Shown: positions 18,176-27,466 of the stretch, in pieces
Position numbering within the stretch: the first letter of the stretch is position 1
How the letters are laid out: every line of letters begins with the position of its first letter
Source of the DNA: an uncultured bacterium
GTDB lineage: Bacteria > Verrucomicrobiota > Kiritimatiellia > PWTM01
Length of the DNA stretch: 38,961 nucleotides
NCBI GenBank assembly: GCA_937139365.1
Contig: CAKZPT010000084.1
Location: 1 to 38,961 of the forward strand
Direction: 5' to 3'
Made by a program: the position numbers and the translations under genes
The notes under the pieces: generated by a model
What the model was told of the DNA's origin: nothing
Databases searched by the model: none
What the model saw: the letters and a program-made list of their open reading frames with translations, nothing else

Positions 18176-19591
18176 ATGGACGCGGCGGGATCCACGCCCG
18201 CCCCGCCGGCGGGCGAGCCATGGCGCAGCCTCCGCATCTCGATCCTTGAGGGCTGTTCGTCGGCCGTGTTCGGCGCGCTGACGGGCGAAGCGATCGCCAC
18301 GGCCTTGCTGCTGGCCCTCGGCGGCGGTGACGTCCACGTCGGCGCGATGTCCGCCCTCGGAACGCTGGCGACCGTGGGCGGACTTTTGGGGGCGCGCGCG
18401 GCGGGCGTGGTGGGACGCTGGAAACCGCTCGTGGTGGGGCCCTCGTTGGCCAGCCGGCTTTCGTGGGCGGTGGCCGCGGCCCTTCCGTTTCTGCCGCTGA
18501 CGCGTGAGGCGCGCCTGTGGGGGTTCCTTGCGTTGGCGTTTGCGTCGAGTTTTCTCGTCAATTTCGCGGCAAACCCGTGGATTTCGTGGATGGCCGCGAT
18601 GGTGCCGGAAGCCCGCCGCGGCCGGTATTTCGCGTTGCGCAACACCGTGGTCAACGCCGTCGGCATGTCGGCGACCTACGCGGTCGGCCATCTCGTCACG
18701 CGGGCCCGGGCGGCGGCCGGCGGAGGGCCGGAGGTCCTCGCGCCGTTTTTGGCGGCGTCGCTGCCGTTCACGCTGCTGACGACCTGGCTCTACACTCGGC
18801 AGTGGGAGCCGCCGGGGCCCCGAGAGCCTCCGACGCCGCTGCACGGCATGTTCAGAGCGGCGTGGCGCGATCCCGGCTTCCGCCGCATGATGACGTTTTC
18901 GATGTTGTGGGCGGCGGTCTGCGGAGTCGCGGGCCCCTTTTTCATGCCCCACATGCTCCGCCACCTCGGCATGACGATGCGGCAGGTCGCGACGTACTCG
19001 ATTCTCGCCGGGCTCGTCGGTCTGGCGGCCCAGCCGCTGTGGGGCCGGATCGCCGACCGGGCCGGCCATCGGCCGACGCTGGTGTTCAACGTCTGCGCTG
19101 TGGGGGTGTTGCCGCTGCTATGGCTGGCGGCGCGGCCGGGGCGCCTCTGGCCGATCTGGCTGGACGCGCTGGCGACGGGCCTGTTCTGGCCGGGCCTAAA
19201 CCTCGCGCTGTTCAACCTCGCCCTTGGCACGGCGCCGCCGGGGTACCGAACGGCGTGTCTGGCGGTGCGCAGCCTCTCGGTCGGGATGGTCCAGGCCGCC
19301 GCGGCCCTGCTCGGCGGCGCGATCGCGCATGCGCTGGAGGGCCGCGGAGCGGCGGGGGTTAATCACCACGTGCTGTTCGTCGCGTCGAGCCTGGGCCGGT
19401 TCGCGCTGGTCGGGTTGGCGGCGCGGTTGAGCGAGGAACGCGCGCAATCCGTCGCCGGAATGGTGCGGATGGCGGGCGGGGCGGCGGGCCGCCTGTTCGC
19501 CGACCGGCTCGAGGCGGGATGGACGTGGGTGCGCGGTCGGCGCCTCCCGGCCGCGGCGGAGGACGCTACCGAAACTCGATCCGGAAGCTGA
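18176..19591 (+). CDS. MFS transporter
   Basis: A 471-residue membrane protein with about twelve hydrophobic segments in two halves separated by a hydrophilic loop (YTRQWEPPGPREPPTPLHGMF, about 200-225). The first half has AVFGALTGEAIATALLLAL and a short basic loop after TM2 (LLGARAAGVVGRW); the second half has GLAAQPLWGRIADRAGHRPTLVFNV, the classic MFS loop 8-9 signature. Substrate unknown. The C-terminal 26 bases overlap the 3' end of the convergent CoA-transferase gene. No ribosome-binding site is evident at the ATG, which lies 31 bases after ruvB. The length and absence of other transport partners fit a stand-alone transporter. Confidence 0.85.
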   Translation: MDAAGSTPAPPAGEPWRSLRISILEGCSSAVFGALTGEAIATALLLALGGGDVHVGAMSALGTLATVGGLLGARAAGVVGRWKPLVVGPSLASRLSWAVAAALPFLPLTREARLWGFLALAFASSFLVNFAANPWISWMAAMVPEARRGRYFALRNTVVNAVGMSATYAVGHLVTRARAAAGGGPEVLAPFLAASLPFTLLTTWLYTRQWEPPGPREPPTPLHGMFRAAWRDPGFRRMMTFSMLWAAVCGVAGPFFMPHMLRHLGMTMRQVATYSILAGLVGLAAQPLWGRIADRAGHRPTLVFNVCAVGVLPLLWLAARPGRLWPIWLDALATGLFWPGLNLALFNLALGTAPPGYRTACLAVRSLSVGMVQAAAALLGGAIAHALEGRGAAGVNHHVLFVASSLGRFALVGLAARLSEERAQSVAGMVRMAGGAAGRLFADRLEAGWTWVRGRRLPAAAEDATETRSGS

Positions 19592-21449
19592 TCACATCCT
19601 CCGCCGGCGTCGCGGTGACGCGGTGGTGGCTCTTCGCGAAGACCCGCTGCATTGCGCGGTTGTCCTTCAGCACCTCTGCGGTGAAGCCCGCGATGCCGTT
19701 CCGCTTGGCGATCGTCTCCAGGTGCTGGAGCAGGAAAGTGCCGATGCCGCGGTTCTGCCAGTCGTCGCGGACCACGAACGCGACCTCCGCGAAGTTGGTC
19801 GTCTCGTCAAGGTAGTAGCGGCCGATCGCGATGATCTCCTCGCCGTAGGCGGCCGGCAGCGTCGCGACGATCGCCACGTCGCTGCGGTGGTTGATGAAGA
19901 CGTAGTCCTGGAACTCCCGGCGCGGGATGTGGTGGGTCCGCGTCATGAACCGGTAGTAGATCGTCTCCTGCGACAGCGCGTAGAACAGCTCGCGCATCCG
20001 CGGCTCGTCCGTCGGATGGATCGGCCGGAACGTCACTTGCGTGCCGTCCTCCAACACCATCGAGGTGCGGAACTGCGGCGGGCCGATGACGATGCGCCCC
20101 TCGAAGTCTTTCATCTCCGGCCGCAGGTACTTGGCCTCCACCGCCTCGCGCAGCAGTTGCGCGCGGAAGTCGGGGTGCGCGATCGAGATCAGCGCGATCG
20201 CCCGCTCCTGGATGCTCTTGCCATGGAGGTAGGCCACGCCGTGCTCGGTGACGACGTAGTGCACGTCGCCGCGCGTGGTGACGACGCCCGCTCCGGGGCT
20301 CAGCCGCGTGACGATGCGCGAGACGCGCCCGGCGGGGGTCTCCGCGGTCGAGCGCAACGCGATGATCGCCCGACCGCCGTCGCTGCGCGCCGCCCCGCGG
20401 TTGAAGTCGAGTTGCCCGCCGATGCCCGAGTAGAACCGGCTGCCGAGCGAGTCGGCGCACACCTGCCCGGTGAGGTCGACCTCCAGCGCCACGTTGACCG
20501 CCACCTGCTTGTACTGCCGCCCGATCACCTCGATGTCGTTGACGTACTCCGTGGGGTGGAACGCGAACTTCGGGTTGTCGTGCAGGTACTCGTACAACCG
20601 TCGGGTCCCGAGGCAGAAGCTGGCGACGACCCGACCGCGGTCCTGTGTCTTGTAGGCGCCGGTGACGGCGCCGGATTCGACCAGGTCGATGATGCTGTCC
20701 GTGAACATCTCGGTGTGGATGCCGAGGTCCCTCTTGGTCTTCAGGAACCCGGCGAGGGCCTGCGGGATCCCGCCGATGCCCAGTTCGACGGTGGAGCGGT
20801 CCTCGATCAACGCGGCGACGAACTCGCCGATGCGCCGGGTCACGTCGTCCGGGGCCGGCGGCGAATACTCGACCAGCGGCTCGTCCACCGGAACGAGCAT
20901 GTCGAGGTCGTCCACGTGGAGGAAGCTGTTGCCGAGCGTCCGCGGCATGCACGGGTTCACCTGTGCGATGACCAGGCGCGCGTTCTCGGCGGCGCTCTTC
21001 ACGATGTCCACCGAGATGCCGAGGCTGCAGCGGCCGTGCGCGTCGGGCGGCGTGACCTGGATCAGCGCCGCGTCCAGCGGCAACCGCCCCTCGGAAAAGA
21101 GCCGGGGAATGTCGGAGAGCGAGATCGGCGTGTAGTCGCCCAGCCCCTCCTGGATGATGCCCCGGACGTTCGCGGCGATGAAGAAGCTGTTGACGCGAAA
21201 TTTCTCGGCCAGCTCGCGGTTCGCGTAGGGCGCGTCGCCGAGCGTGAGCAGGTGGACGACCTCCGTGTCCACCAGGTCGGGGCGCGCCGCCATCGCGCGC
21301 ACCAGCGCCAGCGGCTGGGCGCAGCCGGTGCCGACGAAGACGCGCTGGCCTGGCCGGAGCCGCGCAATGGCCTGCTCGGCGGTCGCGATGCGGTCCGCGT
21401 AGCGGGCGGCCCAGTGGGCGTCGTGGGACATCGCGCAGGACGTCGTCAT
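19566..21449 (-). CDS. Acetyl-CoA hydrolase/CoA-transferase fused to a GNAT acetyltransferase
   Basis: A 627-residue fusion. Residues about 20-440 are an acetyl-CoA hydrolase/transferase (4-hydroxybutyrate CoA-transferase-like): GQRVFVGTGCAQPLALVRAM, GIGGIPQALAGFL, IHTEMFTDSIIDLVESG, DLTGQVCADSLGSRFYSGIGGQLDF, VVTTRGDVHYVVTEHGVAYLHGKS and RAIALISIAHPDFRAQLL. Residues about 470-620 are a GNAT domain: VTFRPIHPTDEPRMRELFYAL, then the acetyl-CoA loop VRDDWQNRGIGTFLLQHL. The CoA half moves CoA between acyl groups; the GNAT half could acetylate a protein lysine or a small amine. The ATG at 21449 is supported by GAGGTGAGG, which overlaps the stop of the upstream acyl-CoA synthetase; the gap is nine bases, so the two are co-translated and likely act on the same acyl-CoA pool. 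Confidence 0.9.
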   Translation of the reverse strand: MTTSCAMSHDAHWAARYADRIATAEQAIARLRPGQRVFVGTGCAQPLALVRAMAARPDLVDTEVVHLLTLGDAPYANRELAEKFRVNSFFIAANVRGIIQEGLGDYTPISLSDIPRLFSEGRLPLDAALIQVTPPDAHGRCSLGISVDIVKSAAENARLVIAQVNPCMPRTLGNSFLHVDDLDMLVPVDEPLVEYSPPAPDDVTRRIGEFVAALIEDRSTVELGIGGIPQALAGFLKTKRDLGIHTEMFTDSIIDLVESGAVTGAYKTQDRGRVVASFCLGTRRLYEYLHDNPKFAFHPTEYVNDIEVIGRQYKQVAVNVALEVDLTGQVCADSLGSRFYSGIGGQLDFNRGAARSDGGRAIIALRSTAETPAGRVSRIVTRLSPGAGVVTTRGDVHYVVTEHGVAYLHGKSIQERAIALISIAHPDFRAQLLREAVEAKYLRPEMKDFEGRIVIGPPQFRTSMVLEDGTQVTFRPIHPTDEPRMRELFYALSQETIYYRFMTRTHHIPRREFQDYVFINHRSDVAIVATLPAAYGEEIIAIGRYYLDETTNFAEVAFVVRDDWQNRGIGTFLLQHLETIAKRNGIAGFTAEVLKDNRAMQRVFAKSHHRVTATPAEDVISFRIEFR

Positions 21450-21458
21450 GATCGTGCC

Positions 21459-23555
21459 TCACCTCGCCGAACGAAGGGTGAACCGGGCGTCGGCGGCCAG
21501 CGACACGCCGCCCACCGGCCCCACGATGAAGGGGTTGATGTCCATCTCGAGGATATGCGGAAAATCGGTGACGAGTTGGCTGATGCGCTGAAGGCTGACG
21601 GCGATCGCATCGATATCCACCCGCGCCTGTCCGCGCACCCCTCGCAGCAACGCGTAGGAGCGTGTGCTCTCCAGCATCTGTCGCGCCTCCTCCTGCGTGA
21701 TCGGGGCGATGTGGAAGGTGACATCCTTCATCACCTCCACGAAGATGCCTCCGAGGCCGAACATCAGCATCGGGCCGAACTGGGGGTCGCGCGTCATGCC
21801 GAGGATGACCTCGCGCCCGCGGGGGCACATCTTCTCGACGTAGACGCCCTCCAGCCGCGCCTCGGGCAGCCGCTGGCCAATCCGGAGCATCATCAGGTCG
21901 AACGTGTCGCGCACCGCCTCCGGCGAGTCGAGGTTCAGCCGCACCCCGCCGATGTCCGATTTGTGGATGATGTCCGGCGAGACGATCTTCATCGCCACCG
22001 GGAATCCGATCCGCTCGGCCGCCTCGACCGCCTCCTCCCGCGTCAGCGCATGAAAACCCGGGGGGACGTTGAAGTCGTACGCGCGCAGGATATCCTTGGC
22101 CGCGACCTCGCCGACTTGGTGCTGCTGCAGGCGCAACTGGCGCGCGATGATGCGCTCGACGCGGCGGCGGTTGACCGGGAACCGCGCCACGATCCGCGGC
22201 GGGCGCCGCAGCCACCGGGCGTACTCGCACATCGCGTTTAGCGCGCGCACCGCCCGCTCGGGCGAGGGGTAGTTCGGAAGGCCCCGCTCCATGAACAGCT
22301 TGATCGCCGGCGCCACGTCGCGCCCGCCCATGAACGACGCCAGCACCGGCTTCGAGCCGTCGGCCGCGTCCGCAATGGCCGCGGCGGTCTGGGGCACACG
22401 GGTGACCGCCTGCGGGGTCAGGAGCACGATCACCGCATCCACCTGCGGATCGGCGATCGCCGCGTGGACGGCGGCGGCGTAGCGGCCGGCGTCGGCATCC
22501 CCGAGGACGTCGATTGGGTTGGCCGAGCTGGCGGCCTCGGGGAGCACGCCGCGCAGCGAGTCGCGCGTCGCCTCGGACAGCGGGCTCATCGTCAGCCCGA
22601 TCTGCTCGATCGCGTCCGCGGCCATGATCCCCGGGCCGCCGGCGTTGGTGACCACCGCCACCCGCTCGCCCTTCGGCAGCGGCTGCATCGTGAAGGCGAG
22701 CGCATAGTCGATCATCTGCTCGAACGTCTCGGCGCGGATCACGCCCGAGCGCCGGAACGCGGCGCCGTAGGCGATGTCCGCCCCGGCCAGGCTGCCGGTG
22801 TGGGACGAGGCCGCCCGCACCCCCGCCTGCGTCACGCCCGACTTGAAGATCACGATCGGCTTGCGCGCCGCGGCGTTCTCCGCGGTGCGGATGAACTTGT
22901 CGCCGTCCATGATGCTCTCGAGGTAGCCGACGATGACGTTGGTGTCGGGGTCCGCGGCCAGCGCCGCGATCAGGTCGTTCTCGTCCACGTCCCCCTTGTT
23001 GCCCAGGCTGATCATCTTCGAGATGCCCAACCGGTGCAGCGCCGCGTGGTCGAGGATCGCCGACATCAGGGCGCCCGACTGGGACATGAAGGAGATGTGG
23101 CCCCGCGCCGGCCAGACCTTCGCAAAAGAGGCGTTGAGGTTGCGCTCGGTGTTCAGCAGGCCGAGGCAGTTGGGGCCGACCAGCCGCACCTGGCGCGCGC
23201 GGCAGAGCCGCACCAGCTCACGCTCCAGGTCCGCTCCCTCGGGTCCAGTCTCCTTGAAACCGGCCGTGATCACGATCAGCGCCTTCGCCCCCGCCCCGAT
23301 GCAGTCCTCCACCGCCGCCATCACCGCGGGGCGCGGCACCACCACCACGCCCAGGTCCACCGAACGCCCGTACTCCCTCAGGCTCGGATAACAGCGCAGC
23401 CCGAGGATCTCCGAGGCCGTCGGATTGACCGGCACGATCTGGCCGGTGAACCCGCACTCGATCAGGTTGGCGAGAATCCGGTTGCCGACCTTGTCCGGCG
23501 ACCGGGAGGCCCCTACGACGGCCACCGACCCCGGCGAAAACAACGCGTCCAGCAT
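21459..23555 (-). CDS. Acetate/acyl-CoA ligase (ADP-forming), fused alpha and beta subunits
   Basis: A 698-residue NDP-forming acyl-CoA synthetase that makes ATP from acyl-CoA plus ADP and phosphate, or runs in reverse. The alpha part has the CoA-binding start FSPGSVAVVGASRSPDKVGN, LVGPNCLGLLNT, FMSQSGALMSAILDHAA and the phosphohistidine loop SSHTGSLAG (near residue 252). The beta part (about 480-698) is an ATP-grasp domain with GFPVAMKIVSPDIIHKSDIGG, MLMFGLGGIFVEVMKDVTFHIAP and LEMDINPFIV. ATG 23555 is used because an AGGAAGG site lies six bases upstream. No GNAT domain is attached here, unlike the Pat-type relatives; instead a GNAT domain is fused to the next gene in the operon. Fits an anaerobic or fermentative acetate economy. 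Confidence 0.93.
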   Translation of the reverse strand: MLDALFSPGSVAVVGASRSPDKVGNRILANLIECGFTGQIVPVNPTASEILGLRCYPSLREYGRSVDLGVVVVPRPAVMAAVEDCIGAGAKALIVITAGFKETGPEGADLERELVRLCRARQVRLVGPNCLGLLNTERNLNASFAKVWPARGHISFMSQSGALMSAILDHAALHRLGISKMISLGNKGDVDENDLIAALAADPDTNVIVGYLESIMDGDKFIRTAENAAARKPIVIFKSGVTQAGVRAASSHTGSLAGADIAYGAAFRRSGVIRAETFEQMIDYALAFTMQPLPKGERVAVVTNAGGPGIMAADAIEQIGLTMSPLSEATRDSLRGVLPEAASSANPIDVLGDADAGRYAAAVHAAIADPQVDAVIVLLTPQAVTRVPQTAAAIADAADGSKPVLASFMGGRDVAPAIKLFMERGLPNYPSPERAVRALNAMCEYARWLRRPPRIVARFPVNRRRVERIIARQLRLQQHQVGEVAAKDILRAYDFNVPPGFHALTREEAVEAAERIGFPVAMKIVSPDIIHKSDIGGVRLNLDSPEAVRDTFDLMMLRIGQRLPEARLEGVYVEKMCPRGREVILGMTRDPQFGPMLMFGLGGIFVEVMKDVTFHIAPITQEEARQMLESTRSYALLRGVRGQARVDIDAIAVSLQRISQLVTDFPHILEMDINPFIVGPVGGVSLAADARFTLRSAR

Positions 23556-23772
23556 GGCGTCCTTCCTGTCTCCGGCGCGCGGCCCCGCGCCCATCGATCG
23601 AAAACATCAAACGTCCCGGCGGGAACGACGGTTTGAACACATGCCGGGGAGACCGGGCCTCGTACTTTACGGCCGCAAGGAAAGCCGTTCAAGCCGCCGC
23701 CCTTGGCCGGCCCCCGGTGAGGATGCGCCGGCTTCCTTGTCGCCGTCCGGCCGTCCCAGTACAAGGGACCGC

Positions 23773-26700
23773 ATGAGTGCCTGCCTGTGGGCCGTCGCCT
23801 TTGCCGTCGCGCCATGGCCCGCCGACCTCTGCCGTCGCCGATCCCGTCGGGCTTCCGGCCGGCCCCCTCGCCGGCGCGGATGCCGTCGGACTCCGAGTGG
23901 CTGACGCCGCGGGGCTCGAACTGCTGTACGACCTTCGGACCTTTGATGGCCGCCCCTGCCGGTCGGGCCGGGTCGAATCCGGCGACCGCCTGTTTGTGCC
24001 GGCGAGCGTGGGTCCAGGGGAGGCCACCAGGCTGTGGGTCTATCTCGACAATCCGCGGCCGGCGTCTGTGACGGACTTTCTCTGCGTCCCTTTCCGCAAC
24101 GGCGGTGTCGAGGGGGGAGGTACGCGACCGAAGCGTGGACGGCCGCGGAGACGGACGCCCTCCACCGGGCGTCGTGGGTGACGGGGACGGGACGTGGCGG
24201 CGGAAAGGCGTTGCAGGTCGGGGTCGCCCCCGGCGCTCCGCACCGCTGGGCGCAATGGCGGCCGGAGGGCATCCCCGTTGCGGTCGGCCAAACCTACGAG
24301 CTAGCCGGGTGGGTCCGCACGGAGGGCCTGCATGGCAGCGCCGGCTGGTTCATCCACCTCCATGACGAGGCCGGCGCGATGGTTCTAAACCGGCATGTGA
24401 CGATGGACGACGCCGATCGCGACTGGACCCGTCTGGCGCTGTCCTTCACTGCACCTACGGGCGCTGTGAGGGCGACCGTGGGAACGTTCCTGCGAGGTGA
24501 GGGAAAAGTCCGGTATGACGACGCCGAATGGCGCATCATCTCTGGCCTCCCCGAAGTGCGGGTGGCCTACGGAGGGGAGGAGGGGCGCGAGATTCCGCCC
24601 TTCGCGCCACCTCGAAGCGACCTGCGGCCCGGGGGGAAGGTGACCGCCCGTGTGCGCATGGTGCGGACCGCTCCCGCAGAGCGGTCCACGCTGGCGGTAG
24701 CCGACCTGCGGCCCGCCGGCGGCCGGTGGTTGGGTGGCAACCCGGCCGGACGGGCAAAGGTGTTCGACGCGGCCGGCCGGTCGAGGGGATTTTCCAGCTC
24801 CACGACATGGTGGCGATCCCCGCTCCGCCATCGGCCGGCTGGGTGAGCGAGTGGGACGTGGCACTGGAGGACGGCCCCGCGGAGACGGGCGGGACCCTAG
24901 GAATGCCCGGCGGCGTGAACCTCGCCCCGCCGTTGCTGACTGTAGGAGGCGGCTGGCGGTTCGTCGGTGACGCGGCGGCCTGCGGGGCTCGCGAGATTCG
25001 AGATGGGCGGGAAATGCATCTCGAATTCACGATTCCAGGCAGCATGTCCAACAGATGGATCGGATGGGTTTCCCAGCCGTTGCCCATCCAAGCTGGACGG
25101 CGGTATCTCTTTGGGGGGCGCATCCGCGCCGCAGGCGAAGCGGATGGGGCCGCAATTCATGCCCACCTCCACGGCCGGACATGGCCGCCGCTCCAGTACC
25201 TTGCCACCCGCCCGGCTGGCACGGGCGGGTGGACCGTCACCGCGACCACGTTCCTTGCGCCCTCTGGGGCCGTCTCGATGACGGTGCACCTGACCGCCAA
25301 CCGCCCGGGCCGGTTCGCGCACGCCGACGTCCTGGTTGCCGAAGTCGAGGCGGCGGTGGTCACGACGCTCGCCGTCCCGGACTGCCGTCCCGTGCGCGGC
25401 CTTCGCGTATGGACCGCGAATCCGCTCGTCAAGGTGTTTCGCGACGATCCGCCCCCGGCGGCCGCCGCCGGGGCGTTGACGGCGCGCTGTGTACGAGGGG
25501 AGGCAGAGAGCCTGCAGATCGTCGCTTCCGTCGGCGGGCGGCCGCGAAAAGTGCGCGTAAGCGCCGAGCCGTTAAGCGGACCGTCCGGCGGTCCCGCGCC
25601 GGTGGTCGAGGTGCGCTGTGTCGGGTACGTGCCGGTGGATCATCCGACCGCCTACTACCGGGCCGAGCCGCTGCCCGGTGCCCGGCCGGTGCCGACGGGC
25701 GCCGGCGTCACCGACGGTTGGGCTGGCGACTGGCCGGATCCCCTGATTCCCTCCGCCGAGGCGGACGTCGCGGATGGGGAGAACCAGCCTTTTTGGCTGA
25801 CCGTGCGTGCCGGGCCGGACACCTTACCGGGATGGTACAGCGGCGGGATCGTCGTGGAGGCCGATGGGCAGCCGCCTGTGCGGCGGTTGCCGATGGCGGT
25901 CCGTGTCGAGGCGCTCCGACTGCCGCCGACTCCTTCCCTCAAGGTGCTGCTCGATCTGCGGACGGGGCCCGGCGGCGATTTCGGCTACGGCATCGGGGCG
26001 GCGGGAACGGAGGCGCGCCGCGCATGGCTGCGGTTTCTGGCCGAGCACCGAGTTGGCATTGACCGGATCCTGCCCGATCCGGTCTTCCAGCTTCAGGACG
26101 GGGCCGTTGCGATCGACGCCGCCGCGTACGAGGAGGAGGCGGCGTACTGTTTTGACCGGCTCTGCATGTCGGCTGCCTATACGCCGTCTGTTTTTTACAT
26201 GTTCGGCTGGGCCCACCGGCCGGCGGCCCGCTTCGGGTTGGAGCCGCTCACGCCGGACTACGAGGCCGCCATGAAGGGAGCCCTCCGGGCGTCTGCGGAT
26301 CGAATGCAGGTGCGGGGCTGGCACAACCGGTTTCTTCACTACATCTCCGACGAGCCGCATTTCGATCACGGGTTCGTCGTCCAGCAAATGATCCGGCTTT
26401 GCCGGATGTTTCACGATTCCGGCGCCGGCCTGCCGATCTATTCGAGCACATGGCGGCATTGTCCGGCGTGGGACGATGCCTTGGACGTGTGGGGCGTGGG
26501 GCAGTACGGTTGTTTTCAGGTGGAGGAAATGGAGCGTCTGTGCGCCCTCGGCCGTTAGGTCATGTTCACCTGCGATGGTCAGATGGCGATCGACACGCCC
26601 TACCTCGCCACAGAGCGACTGTTGCCGTATTACTGTTTCCGCTACGGTGCCATCGGATGGGAATTCGGGGGCGTGCCGTGGTGGACCTTCGATCCGTGGC

Positions 26701-27083
26701 GTTTCGGGTGGCACCCCTTCATCCGGCAAAGCGACGACGGGTCGCGCTACTACTGGATTCGCTATCCCAACGGCGACGGCTACCTAGCTTATCCGGGCAC
26801 GCCCTTTGGGATCGAGGGACCGATCGGCTCGATCCGCATGGAACAGGTACGAGAAGGTCTGGAAGACTACGAGTTATTGAAGATGGCCGGTCGACGGGCC
26901 GACGCCGCCGATGAATCCACGCCGTGTGGCCGGGCGTTGGCGGCGGCTCGAGCGTTGGTCTCCATTCCCAACAAAGGCGGGCTTCGGTCTCTTTCGATTC
27001 TTCCCGATCCATCGGAGGTGCAGCGAGTCCGAGAGTCCATTCTTGACATCCACGTTTCTGAAGACTCCATCGCTACGCAATGA
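23773..27083 (+). pseudogene. DUF4091-type exported glycosidase with three frameshifts and an in-frame TAG
   Basis: About 1,100 codons of one large exported protein spread over all three plus frames. It starts MSACLWAVAFAVAPWPADL (signal peptide, ATG 23773). It shifts near 23815-23835, runs to CVPFRNGGVEGG, and shifts again on a G6 run at 24112-24117. The next part is a carbohydrate-binding-like beta-sandwich (YELAGWVRTEGLHGSAGWF). It shifts a third time near 24770-24785 (GGCCGGCCGG). A second similar module (RRYLFGGRIRAAGEADG) and the catalytic half follow: YISDEPHFDHGF, DVWGVGQYGCFQVEEMERL. TAG at 26556-26558 interrupts the same frame, which continues VMFTCDGQMAIDTPY, then WWTFDPWRFGWHPF, YPGTPFGIEGPIGSIRMEQ and REGLEDYELLK, typical of the DUF4091 C-terminus. 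Four lesions make it inactive as it stands. Confidence 0.8.
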
Positions 27084-27108
27084 CATGTCGCCTCATACGC
27101 CGCCGCAT

Positions 27109-27121
27109 TTGGGGACAGGCA
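27109..27121 (+). repeat. GGGGACAGGCA dispersed motif, copy 1
   Basis: TTGGGGACAGGCA, continuing ACCTTTTCG. The same core recurs at 38503-38515 and, with one change, at 27173-27185, each time next to AT-rich sequence. It resembles half of the GGGGACAGGCAC...GTGCCTGTCCCC palindromes seen near REP-associated (Y1-type) transposases; no transposase is present here. Confidence 0.5.
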
Positions 27122-27172
27122 CCTTTTCGCGAAGCATAAGTTATTATTATACAATGGCTTGTGTTCATAAAA

Positions 27173-27185
27173 TTGAGGACAGGCA
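27173..27185 (+). repeat. GAGGACAGGCA dispersed motif, copy 2
   Basis: TTGAGGACAGGCA, differing from copy 1 by one base (G to A) and in the same orientation 64 bases downstream, followed by TGTTTTTGAG. Confidence 0.4.
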
Positions 27186-27360
27186 TGTTTTTGAGATGGC
27201 CGAAGGGAGGCCAGTCAAGACACTTGTCAAGGCATGTTGCTCCGTTGACATGATTGTATCTTGTCAAGGCTGTTATTTTGTGAAGATGCGGGCGAGGCAG
27301 GCGGATCGCCCCTGCCGAGCTATTGACAGAACGACCATATTCTCGGTCGCGAAGGTCTTG

Positions 27361-27409
27361 TTTCCAAGGATTGGAAGGTAGCAGTTCCGTAGGTTCCAAT
27401 CCTTGGAAA
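27361..27409. repeat. Perfect 16-bp inverted repeat (TTCCAA/TTGGAA element)
   Basis: Left arm TTTCCAAGGATTGGAA (27361-27376) and right arm TTCCAATCCTTGGAAA (27394-27409) are exact reverse complements with a 17-base loop; each arm is itself nearly palindromic. One reading frame through it gives FQGLEGSSSVGSNPW, the same length and pattern as QPLETQSRTVSNPW encoded by the element at 9583-9623. No T-run follows on either strand, so it is not a simple terminator. Confidence 0.75.
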
Positions 27410-27466
27410 GCACCGCGTTGCGGGGGAGAGGGCGGCAGGGAGAAGCTCGGCGGCCGTCGTACGGCT

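Larger units (their letters stand above)
27084..27466. other. AT-rich repeat-bearing convergent intergenic region
   Basis: A 383-base gap between the converging DUF4091 remnant and the metallophosphoesterase gene, visibly richer in A+T than its surroundings, especially 27130-27290. It holds two GGACAGGCA motifs, an 11-base direct repeat CTTGTCAAGGC (two copies between 27220 and 27285), and a 16-base perfect inverted repeat at its right end. A 75-codon frame (ATG 27154 to TAG 27381) would encode a cysteine-bearing peptide (KACCSVDMIVSCQGCYF) but lacks a ribosome-binding site and its end lies in the inverted repeat, so I do not call it a gene. Confidence 0.6.

Noticed and set aside
19623-22241. 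An 872-codon plus-strand frame
   Set aside because: Antisense to the CoA-transferase and acyl-CoA ligase genes, both with full sets of family motifs; the frame is Arg/Asp/Val-rich without motifs.
27154-27381. A 75-codon cysteine-bearing frame in the AT-rich gap
   Set aside because: No ribosome-binding site, its end runs into the inverted repeat, and AT-rich repeats make such frames by chance. Kept only as a remark in the gap entry.
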